Assembly: GCA_964416385.1 (NCBI GenBank)
Contig: CAYQDW010000003.1
Location: 21,147 to 85,146 of the forward strand
Length of the DNA: 64,000 nucleotides
Reading direction: 5' to 3'
Source: JAUHWL01 sp964416385
Lineage (GTDB): Bacteria; Bacteroidota; Bacteroidia; Flavobacteriales; Schleiferiaceae
In this document: piece after piece, positions 27,414 to 36,041 of the stretch
Numbering within the stretch: position 1 is the first letter of the stretch
Layout of the letters: each line of letters begins with the position of its first letter
Translations under genes and position numbers: made by a program
Notes under the pieces: model-generated
Databases searched by the model: none
Told to the model about the DNA's origin: nothing
What the model saw: the letters and a program-made list of their open reading frames with translations, nothing else

Positions 27414-28108
27414 GCCGACAGCTGTTGTAGATATTTATCTATAAAAACACTTTTTTGCTTGGCCCGATATTGCATAACAAAACGCGGGTGCTCTAGCGAA
27501 ATAAGTTTTTTAGCAAACCCGTGCTGGTTGTTTAATTTATCTAAATAGGCGAAGTTTTTGCCTGTGCCCAACACATAGATTTTATCGCGCTCTAGCCCAA
27601 AATCAATTTGGGCTTTAAGACTTTGAACGATGAATGGTGTTATGGATTGCTCAAGATTTTTATCGTCATAATAGTTGATGTTTACCATGCCGTTTTTACC
27701 GGCGGTAACAAAGCCTAATGGACAAACTGACCCAATGTAGAACTTCTTATAAAACGCTTCTGGGCCTCCAAAAGCATCTATTACTTCATAAACAAAAGCA
27801 CTGCTAGGCTCGTGAGTTTTAAAAGAATCAAAAGCAATACCACATGCTTCGTTTAATCTTTTGGTATCTGTAAAAGGCAGTCCCGTACTGCCAGCACCAA
27901 GCCTGCCTGGGTTAATGCCGAGAATAAGTTTTCTTTCTAAATTATCTGCGTAAAACTTTTTGTAAAAAGCTTCTACAATAGGCCAAATAACTTTTGCATG
28001 CGTACCCTTAAAGGGATTTAAAACTTCTATATTTCGTGGTAAGGCGGTATTAATCTCTAATTGATGATTAAATGCAAGTATTTTTTCTGCAAAGTTCATA
28101 AGCCACAT
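27410..28108 (-). CDS. SMUG2-like uracil-DNA glycosylase family protein
   Basis: 232 residues. The uracil-DNA glycosylase fold is indicated by motif 1 LILGINPGRLGAGSTGLPFT (61-80) and motif 2 near the C-terminus, HPRFVMQYR. This combination is that of the SMUG2/DUF4918 branch found widely in Bacteroidota, expected to remove uracil or oxidised or deaminated bases in base-excision repair. The second Met (residue 4) is an equally possible start. Convergent with the OmpA-like gene. Confidence 0.85.
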   Translation of the reverse strand: MWLMNFAEKILAFNHQLEINTALPRNIEVLNPFKGTHAKVIWPIVEAFYKKFYADNLERKLILGINPGRLGAGSTGLPFTDTKRLNEACGIAFDSFKTHEPSSAFVYEVIDAFGGPEAFYKKFYIGSVCPLGFVTAGKNGMVNINYYDDKNLEQSITPFIVQSLKAQIDFGLERDKIYVLGTGKNFAYLDKLNNQHGFAKKLISLEHPRFVMQYRAKQKSVFIDKYLQQLSA

Positions 28109-28287
28109 TTAATGGATTTATATAATGCCAAGTGTCAACCAAGATACAAATCAGACAAGGTTATAAAACGGGTATTTTTATTGAATATGTTGTGATTATA
28201 ATGGTTCAATTTTGATATTTGACGAATAGTGCATGATTAAAAGAGAATCATCTTAAATTAACCCCATAAATTGTAACCTGCTACTTT

Positions 28288-31200
28288 ATGAAAAAAGTAA
28301 TCTTCTTATCTGCTATGCTGGCCATGATTTCAACCTTTGGTCAGGATGCAATAAATCCAGAGCACTTGGCAAAGATGACCTTTAGAAATATTGGTCCAGC
28401 GGGCATGAGTGGTCGCATTGCAAGTATAGATGTTGATCCAACAGATGACAATAGAATTTACGCAGGTGCGGCATCAGGTGGTTTATGGCGAAGTGAAAAT
28501 GGCGGTCAAAGTTGGCAGTGCATATTCAATAATGAAGATGTGGCCAGTGTTGGCTGTGTAAAGATAGACCCATCAAACCCTGATATTATATGGGTAGGCA
28601 CAGGCGAGGGCAACCCGCGCAACAGCCAAACCAGTGGCCGCGGTATTTATAAAAGTATTGATGGCGGCAAAACATGGAAGCTCATGGGCTTAACAGGCAC
28701 CATGAATATTCATCGTGTAATTGTAGATCCACGCAATAGCGATGTGGTTTATGTGGCGGCCATTGGCGTTGCTTGGGGCGAAAGCGCAGAGCGGGGTGTC
28801 TTTAAAACAACCGATGGCGGCCAAACATGGTCTAAGATTCTTTTCGTTAATGAAAAAACCGGCGCAGCAGATTTGGTGATAGACCCCAAAAACCCTAACA
28901 AGTTGATAGCTGCCATGTGGGAATACCGCAGATGGCCTTGGTTTTTCACCTCAGGGGGAGCCGGCTCTGGCTTGTATGTTACTTATGATGGCGGTAAAAA
29001 TTGGGAAAAACGCAACAGTAATGATGGTTTGCCCGAAGGTGAACTTGGCCGTATAGGTGTGGCAATAGCCCCAAGCAGTCCGGATATCGTTTATGCGTTG
29101 GTTGAAAATAAAGCAAAAAATGCACTGTATCGCAGTAATGATGGCGGGCAAAAATGGATGCGGGTTAGTGATGATGAAAATATTGGAAATCGACCATTCT
29201 ACTATTCTGACATCTATGTTTCTCCAACAAATGCGAATACCATCTACTCATTATGGACAATCTTAACGATGAGCGATGATGGCGGACGCTCATGGCGTTC
29301 TATTGCGCCATATAGTTCTGTACATCCAGATCACCATGCTTTTTGGGTAGGCAAAGACCCCAACTATCTAATAGAGGGCAATGATGGCGGATTAAATATT
29401 AGCCGAGATGGCGGAAATACGTGGAGGTTTGTTGAAAATCTACCATTGGCCCAGTATTATCACATACGTGTTGATAATGAGCTTCCATACAATGTTTATG
29501 GCGGAATGCAAGATAATGGCTCGTGGCGCGGCCCTGCCTATGTGTGGCATTCTGGGGGCATCCGCAATAGCGATTGGACTGAGTTATATTTTGGCGATGG
29601 CTTTGATGTGGTGCCAGACCCCTTAAATCCACGTTACGTTTATGCCCAAAGTCAAGAAGGCAATGTTGCTCGGGTTGATGTTCAAACTGGTTATGCCAAA
29701 CTTATAAAACCAGTACATCCTAATGGAGAAACGTTAAGATTTAATTGGAATGCAGCCATTGCACAAGACCCTTTTGATGCAGCAACGGTGTACTTTGGTT
29801 CTCAATACGTGCATAAGTCAACAAACCAGGGAGACGCCTGGCAAATCATATCGCCAGATTTAACAACTAATAATCCAGAACATCAAAAGCAGCTTGAAAG
29901 TGGGGGGCTTACTTATGATGTTACTGGTGCCGAAAACTACACCACGATTATAAGCATTGTGCCCAGTAGCCGTAATAAAGGCGAATTATGGGTAGGTACT
30001 GATGACGGAAACATTTATCTCACCAAAGATGATGGTGCAAACTGGACTAACCTTTCTGCTAAAATAAAAGGCATGCCGCAGGGCGCATGGGTAGCACATA
30101 TTCATGTGTCTAATCACACAGATGGTGAGGCTTTTATTATTGTGAATGATTACCGTAGAAATAATTGGAAACCCTATTTATATCATACTACAGATTATGG
30201 TAAATCATTTAAATCTCTAGTAACGCCAGAGCAAGTGCAAGGGTACACCATGAGCGTGATTCAAGACCCAGAAGAAGAAAATTTGTTGTTTTTAGGAACT
30301 GAGCTAGGTTTATATTACAGCTTAGATAAAGGGGCCACATGGGTTAAATGGGGAAAAGATTTCCCAACGGTACAAGTTGCAGATTTAGCCATACAGCCCC
30401 GTGATGGCGATTTAGTGGTAGGTACTTTTGGAAGGGCTGCTTGGGTGCTAGACGATATCAGACCATTGCGAAGTTTGGCACAAAACAAAGCGGCCATTTT
30501 AAAGCAGCCGATTACGTGTTTTAACGCACCAGATGCTTACCTCGCAGAATGGAAGCAAGCAGATGGTACCCGTTTTGCGGCAGATGCGATGTATCAAGGT
30601 GATAATCGTACCAGTGCTGGAAGAATTTCTTTTTGGCTTAATAAGCAAAGCTCAGATACGGCTTTTAAAAAGGCAGATAAAGTAAAGGTTGATGTATATG
30701 ATGCAAACAACGTTTTGATACGCACTTGGAAACAGACCTATAATGAGGGCCTAAATCGTATTACTTGGGATTTACGCGAAAAGGGTGTGCGCTGGCCAAG
30801 TATGCGTGAACCTTCAAAGCGATTTGAAGAAAATGACCCACCTGGCGTAAGTGTACTTCCAGGAGATTATAAAATTGCAATAAGCTATGGCCCTGCCACA
30901 GATACTACCTATATAAAAGTATATGCAGATCCACGAATCCCTATTTCAATGGCTGATTTAGAAGCCAACCAAGCTTTTATGCGAGGCTTACAAAACCAGG
31001 TTGAAGCCATTAACAAGGTGGCAAGTCAACTAAGGGATGTGAAAAAGACGATTGATTTATTAAGTGCGCAGCTAGACACAAAAGAAGGTGATGAATGGAA
31101 AGAAGCCAAAGAAAAAATAAAGGCCATGAAGGATTCTCTAGCACAAGTGCAGCTTGCAATTTTCGGGAAGGAAGATGTTAAAGGTTACTATGAACAACCT

Positions 31201-31428
31201 AACACCTGGATGAGTAAATACGGTAATACACGGTATGCAACTGGTAGCAATCTTGGCGCGATAGGCGATAACAATCGTATGTTAGCTGAACAATTTTATG
31301 CAAAAACAGAAGATGTGCTAAAACAGGCAAATGCTTTCTTTGCTGAAGAATGGCAAGCCTTTCAAACTTACTTTGAAGAAAATCCGATAAGTTTGTTTAA
31401 CGAGATTTCGCCCATTGAAATAGAATAA
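28288..31428 (+). CDS. Secreted BNR/Asp-box beta-propeller protein (VPS10/sortilin-like fold)
   Basis: 1046 residues, signal peptide 1-19. At least ten Asp-box repeats of the form S/T-x-D-x-G-x-x-W are visible (SENGGQSW, SIDGGKTW, TTDGGQTW, TYDGGKNW, SDDGGRSW, SRDGGNTW, SLDKGATW), forming one or two large propellers from about 30 to 720. A C-terminal part (about 760-1046) has a beta domain with ITWDLREKGVRWP and a helical segment. Databases usually call such proteins glycosyl hydrolases, but no sialidase-type catalytic set is evident, so the function is open. Unlike the other big secreted proteins here, it lacks a T9SS sorting domain. Confidence 0.85.
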   Translation: MKKVIFLSAMLAMISTFGQDAINPEHLAKMTFRNIGPAGMSGRIASIDVDPTDDNRIYAGAASGGLWRSENGGQSWQCIFNNEDVASVGCVKIDPSNPDIIWVGTGEGNPRNSQTSGRGIYKSIDGGKTWKLMGLTGTMNIHRVIVDPRNSDVVYVAAIGVAWGESAERGVFKTTDGGQTWSKILFVNEKTGAADLVIDPKNPNKLIAAMWEYRRWPWFFTSGGAGSGLYVTYDGGKNWEKRNSNDGLPEGELGRIGVAIAPSSPDIVYALVENKAKNALYRSNDGGQKWMRVSDDENIGNRPFYYSDIYVSPTNANTIYSLWTILTMSDDGGRSWRSIAPYSSVHPDHHAFWVGKDPNYLIEGNDGGLNISRDGGNTWRFVENLPLAQYYHIRVDNELPYNVYGGMQDNGSWRGPAYVWHSGGIRNSDWTELYFGDGFDVVPDPLNPRYVYAQSQEGNVARVDVQTGYAKLIKPVHPNGETLRFNWNAAIAQDPFDAATVYFGSQYVHKSTNQGDAWQIISPDLTTNNPEHQKQLESGGLTYDVTGAENYTTIISIVPSSRNKGELWVGTDDGNIYLTKDDGANWTNLSAKIKGMPQGAWVAHIHVSNHTDGEAFIIVNDYRRNNWKPYLYHTTDYGKSFKSLVTPEQVQGYTMSVIQDPEEENLLFLGTELGLYYSLDKGATWVKWGKDFPTVQVADLAIQPRDGDLVVGTFGRAAWVLDDIRPLRSLAQNKAAILKQPITCFNAPDAYLAEWKQADGTRFAADAMYQGDNRTSAGRISFWLNKQSSDTAFKKADKVKVDVYDANNVLIRTWKQTYNEGLNRITWDLREKGVRWPSMREPSKRFEENDPPGVSVLPGDYKIAISYGPATDTTYIKVYADPRIPISMADLEANQAFMRGLQNQVEAINKVASQLRDVKKTIDLLSAQLDTKEGDEWKEAKEKIKAMKDSLAQVQLAIFGKEDVKGYYEQPNTWMSKYGNTRYATGSNLGAIGDNNRMLAEQFYAKTEDVLKQANAFFAEEWQAFQTYFEENPISLFNEISPIEIE

Positions 31429-31446
31429 ACCACAAACTAAACCACC

Positions 31447-31932
31447 ATGCGCGTAGAAATTAAATGGATCGCTATTATTTTACTTGTTCACGTTATTTGG
31501 CATGTGCTAGAACGCGTTTTCGGCTTTTACGGGGCGCTGTTCCGTTTTGAAGGATATGCTTCTTGGACCTTTCTGCTTGTTTATGCTGCCCTGATGTTTT
31601 TGGCCCTAAGGGATTTAAGAGCTTCAAATAGGGGCTTTTTAAACAGAAGACACGGTTTTGTGTCTTCCTTGTTTATCAGTTTTATTTTAACAGCTCTGGC
31701 CCCAGTAATGGTGGCTTTGCTCGCATATTTAATTCAGCCAGATTTTTTTATGCTGATGATTAACAATGCGCTAGATAGCGGTGAATACAGAGCTTATGAA
31801 GCAGCAGCTATAGATTATAGCTATTGGAGTTATGTGAAATTGTACATGGCAGGATACCTATTGGTGGGCTCTTTATCAGGCGCCTTTTGGTCGTATCTCC
31901 TGCATCGTATTCCCGAGCCAGCAACAGAATAA
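31447..31932 (+). CDS. DUF4199-type four-helix membrane protein
   Basis: 161 residues with four predicted transmembrane helices (about 6-24, 39-54, 71-97, 130-152). The start (VEIKWIAIILLVHVIWHVLE) and the helix pattern fit the DUF4199 family, common in Bacteroidota with no known function. It follows the BNR gene by 18 nt, probably in one transcript that ends at the terminator directly after its stop. Confidence 0.75.
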   Translation: MRVEIKWIAIILLVHVIWHVLERVFGFYGALFRFEGYASWTFLLVYAALMFLALRDLRASNRGFLNRRHGFVSSLFISFILTALAPVMVALLAYLIQPDFFMLMINNALDSGEYRAYEAAAIDYSYWSYVKLYMAGYLLVGSLSGAFWSYLLHRIPEPATE

Positions 31933-31958
31933 AAAAAACCGCAAAAGCGGTTTTTTTT
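31931..31958. terminator. Bidirectional rho-independent terminator
   Basis: Stem AAAAAAAACCGC/GCGGTTTTTTTT with an AAAA loop, between the convergent DUF4199 and M43 protease genes. It begins within the DUF4199 stop codon. Confidence 0.9.
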
Positions 31959-31978
31959 ATTCTGTTAATGATTTGAGA

Positions 31979-34048
31979 TTAATCAACAATCAACTTTTTA
32001 GTAACAACAGTTGAGCCATTTTCAATGGAAATAAAATAAAGCCCTGATGCCCACTGGCTAACATTTAATACCATTAGGGCGTCATTAATTAAATGGGTGT
32101 CTATAATTCTTCCTGTAACATCTTTAACCGTTAGTGTTGTGCCAACGTAATTAACAGCGGTTTGAATGTTTACAAAGCCTGATGCGGGATTTGGATAAAT
32201 AGAAATATCATTCTCTGAAAAAAGCTCTTCTGCACCAATGGTGGTTGTAAGCATTACATCATCTAGATAAAAGTTGTTTCCGCCACCAGCCTCAAAAACA
32301 AATTTTATTAAGATGTAATCTGGGCTAAGCGCATAATCATTTAAATCAACAACTGCCTGATCCCAGTCAGAACTCAAGGTTGGGTACCAAGCGGTATCTA
32401 TTTTTGCATTAATGCTGCGCAACAACGGTCCTTGGCGATTGCTTTCTTGTGTCCATGTTTGGCCACAATCATCAGACACATATACCTGAAATTTATCTTG
32501 ATTACCCAAGCTCTTTTCAGCAAACGCATAGTTGAAGGTAAGCGAAGCACTTTTTGAATTGCCCAAGTAAATGGCATGGCTAATTATTTCATCCGTTTCT
32601 TTATTAAAGGCACCGAGATTTTGTAGCGTTACACAGCGCTGGCCGTTAAAAGCCGTCTTGCTGAAATAGCGAAAGTTCATAGTATCTAAACCTGGTACTA
32701 CGTGCCAGTTGTTATTTGGAATTGGAAATGCCTCAAAATCATCACCAAAGGCATTAACATAAGGTGTATTATTTTGAGAACGCACAGAAACATATCCTTT
32801 AAGGGTTTTTACATTAGTACCAATGGCATTAGAAGCGCTCAGTTGCACTTCATAATTACCGGCAGTAGCGTAAGTAACAATTGGGTCTTTTTGAGTGCTT
32901 GATGAAGGATTTCCGCCAGTAAAAGTCCATTGATAGTTGGTAACATCACCCATAAAGGTTAAATCCTTAAACGAAATACTTTCACCTTCGCAGATTAAAC
33001 GTTTATCCGCACTAAAATCTGCCATTGGCAAACAGGGTAGTGCTTGGGCTGCTGCAATACCCACTTGTTGGGCATTGTTGGAGCTAACCAATTGACTGCG
33101 TAAATTACCACTGGTTAAGGCGCCGCGCATAATAAAACGTTGATTTAGGGTGAATAGATTTTGACAGTCACCGTCAGAATAGTCCATATAATTCTCTACC
33201 TGGTCTGGTAAGTTAGGCGCATCATTAGCACAAGAATTTACACCAACAGGGCAGCCATAATTAGCTGCAGAAGCCGGTGGTGTATCCGCGCATCCATCCC
33301 CACCAAAGCAGCCGCCATCAAAGGTGTGGTCTAAACCTAAATAATGACCAACTTCATGGGTAAGCGTTCTGCCAAAATTTTGTCCGCCAAGTGTTGGATT
33401 TGCTGCTGTGCCAATTGTGCCAACATTATCATGCCGAATAACAACACCATCAAAAGTTGGATTATTCCCACCAGGAACAGGCTGATAGGCATAGCCTAAA
33501 ACATTACTTGGACCCCCTGGGATATTAATGCTGGCCACTACCCAGATATTTAAATATCTTCTATTATTCCAGCTTATTAATGACTTTACATTGTTGCTGG
33601 CATTATTTGTTAAGGCCGAAGAAGTGCGTGTAATACCTTCTGTGCAGTTGCCATTAGGGTCTAGCCGGGCCAGCACAAACTCAACTTCTACATCAGCCGC
33701 TACAGATTTAAAAATAGAGCGGGTATTAGAAGTGTCAGCGTTTAACCTGCGATAATCTTCATTAAGCACGCGCAATGCATCCAAAACTTGGGCGCGCGTA
33801 ATGTTGTCTTCAGGTTTGTCATATATAATATGAAACACAACAGGAACGGTTAGTACAGTAGCCTCTTGACCCTGAACGTCTTGTTCTAAAGTGGCAATTT
33901 CTTCAAAGAAATCGTTGCGGATTTTACGATAATCTCCGTAGGCATCTGTCAAGGTTTGCACTACATAATCATGACCACATTTAACATCTGGTTGTGCATA
34001 AACGGTAGCAATAAAAAGAAATGCTACGAGCAGAAAGAAATTCTTCAT
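31979..34048 (-). CDS. M43 (pappalysin/cytophagalysin-type) zinc metalloprotease with PKD and T9SS sorting domain
   Basis: 689 residues. Signal peptide 1-19; propeptide to about 60; metzincin catalytic domain with HEVGHYLGLDH at 231-241 (ligands His231, His235, His241; catalytic Glu232) and the Met-turn at Met288 (ENYMDYSD); Cys-rich loop between them (CFGGDGCADTPP). A PKD domain lies at about 340-425, then a jelly-roll with YLDDVML, and a T9SS type A sorting domain from about 615 (IYPNPASGFVNIQ). Expected to be secreted through the outer membrane and to degrade proteins outside the cell. Confidence 0.92.
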   Translation of the reverse strand: MKNFFLLVAFLFIATVYAQPDVKCGHDYVVQTLTDAYGDYRKIRNDFFEEIATLEQDVQGQEATVLTVPVVFHIIYDKPEDNITRAQVLDALRVLNEDYRRLNADTSNTRSIFKSVAADVEVEFVLARLDPNGNCTEGITRTSSALTNNASNNVKSLISWNNRRYLNIWVVASINIPGGPSNVLGYAYQPVPGGNNPTFDGVVIRHDNVGTIGTAANPTLGGQNFGRTLTHEVGHYLGLDHTFDGGCFGGDGCADTPPASAANYGCPVGVNSCANDAPNLPDQVENYMDYSDGDCQNLFTLNQRFIMRGALTSGNLRSQLVSSNNAQQVGIAAAQALPCLPMADFSADKRLICEGESISFKDLTFMGDVTNYQWTFTGGNPSSSTQKDPIVTYATAGNYEVQLSASNAIGTNVKTLKGYVSVRSQNNTPYVNAFGDDFEAFPIPNNNWHVVPGLDTMNFRYFSKTAFNGQRCVTLQNLGAFNKETDEIISHAIYLGNSKSASLTFNYAFAEKSLGNQDKFQVYVSDDCGQTWTQESNRQGPLLRSINAKIDTAWYPTLSSDWDQAVVDLNDYALSPDYILIKFVFEAGGGNNFYLDDVMLTTTIGAEELFSENDISIYPNPASGFVNIQTAVNYVGTTLTVKDVTGRIIDTHLINDALMVLNVSQWASGLYFISIENGSTVVTKKLIVD

Positions 34049-34086
34049 CCTTATAACTGGCTAAAAATCAAAAACATAAAAACGAT

Positions 34087-34116
34087 AAAAAAGCCTGTAA
34101 ACGGCCTAGAACAGGC
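34087..34116 (-). terminator. Terminator-like hairpin in the M43 protease leader
   Basis: On the minus strand GCCTGT and ACAGGC pair around a 12-nt loop and are followed by TTTTTT, about 40 nt before the protease ATG. It could stop antisense transcription from the rplM side, or act as an attenuator if the protease promoter lies further upstream. Confidence 0.45.
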
Positions 34117-34161
34117 CAAAGATACCCTTTTTTATAAGTAGATGAATTTTATTGAAACCTA

Positions 34162-34194
34162 TTTGGTGTAAGAAAAAAAATGATTGTATTTTCG
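34162..34194 (+). promoter_or_regulatory. Promoter of rplM-rpsI
   Basis: TTTG at 34162-34165, 21-nt spacer, then TATTTTCG at 34187-34194 (one mismatch to TAnnTTTG). A small hairpin CCCTT/AAGGG (34199-34213) follows at the expected 5' end of the mRNA. Confidence 0.6.
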
Positions 34195-34247
34195 CAGCCC
34201 CTTAAACAAAGGGTCTGAACGTATTGAATTTAAAACAATTAGCACGA

Positions 34248-34703
34248 GTGAATACACTAAGCTATAAAACAGTATCAGCAAATAGTGCTACGGTAACCAA
34301 GGAGTGGTTGGTAGTTAATGCTGAAGGTCAAAACCTAGGAAGACTTGCAAGTAATGTTGCAAAGTTGTTACGTGGTAAGCACAAAACTAATTTTACGCCT
34401 CACGTTGATTGTGGTGATAATGTAATTGTTATCAACGCAGAAAGCATTAATCTTTCTGGTAACAAGCTGGCTGATAAAGAATACATCAGACACACTGGTT
34501 ATCCTGGTGGTCAGCGTACCCGTGTAGCAGCCAATGTAATGAAAGACAACCCCGTAAAAGTGGTTGAAAGCGCAATTAAGGGTATGTTGCCTAAGAACAA
34601 GCTTGGTAGCGCCATTTTTCGCAACTTACACGTGTATGCAGGTGGTGAGCACAAGCACGAGGCTCAACAGCCAAAAAATATCAACTTAAACGACATTAAG
34701 TAA
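34248..34703 (+). CDS. rplM: 50S ribosomal protein L13
   Basis: 151 residues if begun at GTG 34248, giving MNTLSYKTVSAN, which matches the usual start of Bacteroidota L13 proteins (MDTLSYKT...). An in-frame TTG at 34224 would add eight residues without family support. Signatures: TKEWLVVNAEGQNLGRLASN, HVDCGDNVIVINA, RHTGYPGG and KGMLPKNKLG. L13 is an early assembly protein of the large subunit. rpsI follows after 2 nt. Confidence 0.95.
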   Translation: MNTLSYKTVSANSATVTKEWLVVNAEGQNLGRLASNVAKLLRGKHKTNFTPHVDCGDNVIVINAESINLSGNKLADKEYIRHTGYPGGQRTRVAANVMKDNPVKVVESAIKGMLPKNKLGSAIFRNLHVYAGGEHKHEAQQPKNINLNDIK

Positions 34704-34705
34704 AC

Positions 34706-35092
34706 ATGGCACAGACCCACGCAATTGGTAGAAGAAAGTCATCAGTAGCTCGCGTTTACCTAAATGAGGGCAGCGGAAATATCGTGGTTAATGGCCATGA
34801 TTACAAGCAATATTTTGATACTGCTGCTTTGCATTATAAAGTAGAACAAGCGTTTGCACTTACTGAAACAGCAGGTTCTTTTGACGTTAAAGTAAATGTA
34901 GAAGGTGGCGGAATAACTGGTCAAGCAGAAGCAATTCGCTTAGGCATTTCTCGCGCTTTATGCATCATTAATGAAGAAAACCGCAAAGCGCTTAAGCCAG
35001 CCGGCCTACTTACCAGAGACCCACGTATGGTTGAACGTAAGAAGTTCGGTCAGAAGAAAGCCCGTAAGCGCTTCCAGTTCTCAAAACGTTAA
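34706..35092 (+). CDS. rpsI: 30S ribosomal protein S9
   Basis: 128 residues; family signatures GRRKSSVARVYL at the start and RKKFGQKKARKRFQFSKR at the C-terminus, whose basic tail ending in Arg contacts P-site tRNA. In an operon with rplM (2-nt gap), the nearly universal pairing. No terminator is seen before rpsB, so readthrough is possible. Confidence 0.97.
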   Translation: MAQTHAIGRRKSSVARVYLNEGSGNIVVNGHDYKQYFDTAALHYKVEQAFALTETAGSFDVKVNVEGGGITGQAEAIRLGISRALCIINEENRKALKPAGLLTRDPRMVERKKFGQKKARKRFQFSKR

Positions 35093-35112
35093 TTCATTCA
35101 ATTAATAAACTC

Positions 35113-35160
35113 TTGTTTAGCATCCAAACAAAGCAGATCTCTCAGAGCTACTGCTTTGTT
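35113..35160 (+). promoter_or_regulatory. Candidate rpsB leader with competing hairpins
   Basis: Hairpin A pairs TTGTTT (35113-35118) with AAACAA (35126-35131). Hairpin B pairs AACAAAGCAG (35127-35136) with CTGCTTTGTT (35151-35160), a 10-bp stem. They share bases 35127-35131, so they exclude each other. No T run follows B, so this is not a simple terminator. Autoregulation by S2 is a guess. Confidence 0.45.
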
Positions 35161-35185
35161 GCCTAAATCAGGAAAGTAAACAAAT

Positions 35186-35938
35186 ATGGAAAACAACAAT
35201 CACGTACAAGAATTACTTGACGCTGGTGTTCACTTTGGGCACTTAACGCGTAAGTGGAATCCAAACATGGCGCCTTACATCTTTATGGAGCGCAATGGAA
35301 TTCACATCATTGATCTGCAGAAGACCATCTACAAGATGAGCGAGGCTGCTGAAGCTATGAAGAAAATTGCGGCATCTGGTCGTAAAATTCTTTTCGTAGC
35401 CACTAAAAAGCAAGCCAAAGAAATTGTTGCAGAATATGCAGGTAAGGTTAACATGCCTTACATCACAGAGCGTTGGCCCGGTGGTATGCTTACAAACTTT
35501 GTAACAGTTCGTAAAGCCATCAAAAAAATGCAAAACATAGACAAGATGAAGGTAGACGGTACTTTCGAAACCTTGTCTAAGCGCGAGCGTTTACAAATTG
35601 ATCGCCAGCGCGAGAAGCTTGAAAAGGATTTGGGTTCTATTGCTGATATGAACAGACTTCCGGCAGCAATCTTTATTGTTGACGTAATCCGTGAGCACAT
35701 CGCTGTGAGCGAGGCACGCAAGTTGAACATTCCAACTTTTGCCATGGTGGATACTAATTCTAACCCGCAATTGATTGACTATCCAATTCCTGCGAATGAT
35801 GATGCGTCTAAATCTATTGCTAAAATCATGGAATTTGTTACCAACGCCATTAAGGATGGCTTGGATAACCGTAAGAGTGATCGCGATAAAGGCAAACAAG
35901 AAAAACTAGATAAGAAAGCGGCTCAAGTAGGCGAATAA
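35186..35938 (+). CDS. rpsB: 30S ribosomal protein S2
   Basis: 250 residues; signatures LLDAGVHFGHLTRKWNPNM near the start, FVATKKQAKE, ERWPGGMLTNF and FAMVDTNSNP. The C-terminus is a charged tail (KSDRDKGKQEKLDKK). Followed by tsf, the conserved partner, after 103 nt containing an inverted repeat and a promoter motif. A structured leader precedes it. Confidence 0.97.
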   Translation: MENNNHVQELLDAGVHFGHLTRKWNPNMAPYIFMERNGIHIIDLQKTIYKMSEAAEAMKKIAASGRKILFVATKKQAKEIVAEYAGKVNMPYITERWPGGMLTNFVTVRKAIKKMQNIDKMKVDGTFETLSKRERLQIDRQREKLEKDLGSIADMNRLPAAIFIVDVIREHIAVSEARKLNIPTFAMVDTNSNPQLIDYPIPANDDASKSIAKIMEFVTNAIKDGLDNRKSDRDKGKQEKLDKKAAQVGE

Positions 35939-35981
35939 TTGCCCATTTTGATTTATGCTGACAAACTCATAAACATACAGC

Positions 35982-36011
35982 GAAAGGGATAGAGGTAACT
36001 TTGTCCCTTTC
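35982..36011 (+). promoter_or_regulatory. tsf promoter element inside an inverted repeat
   Basis: TAACTTTG at 35996-36003 is a perfect TAnnTTTG. It is flanked by GAAAGGGA (35982-35989) and TCCCTTTC (36004-36011), an 8-bp inverted repeat followed by a pyrimidine-rich stretch. In RNA from rpsB this would be a hairpin; in DNA it brackets the tsf -7 box. Confidence 0.5.
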
Positions 36012-36041
36012 TTTCATTAAATCACACAAAAACAAATTACA

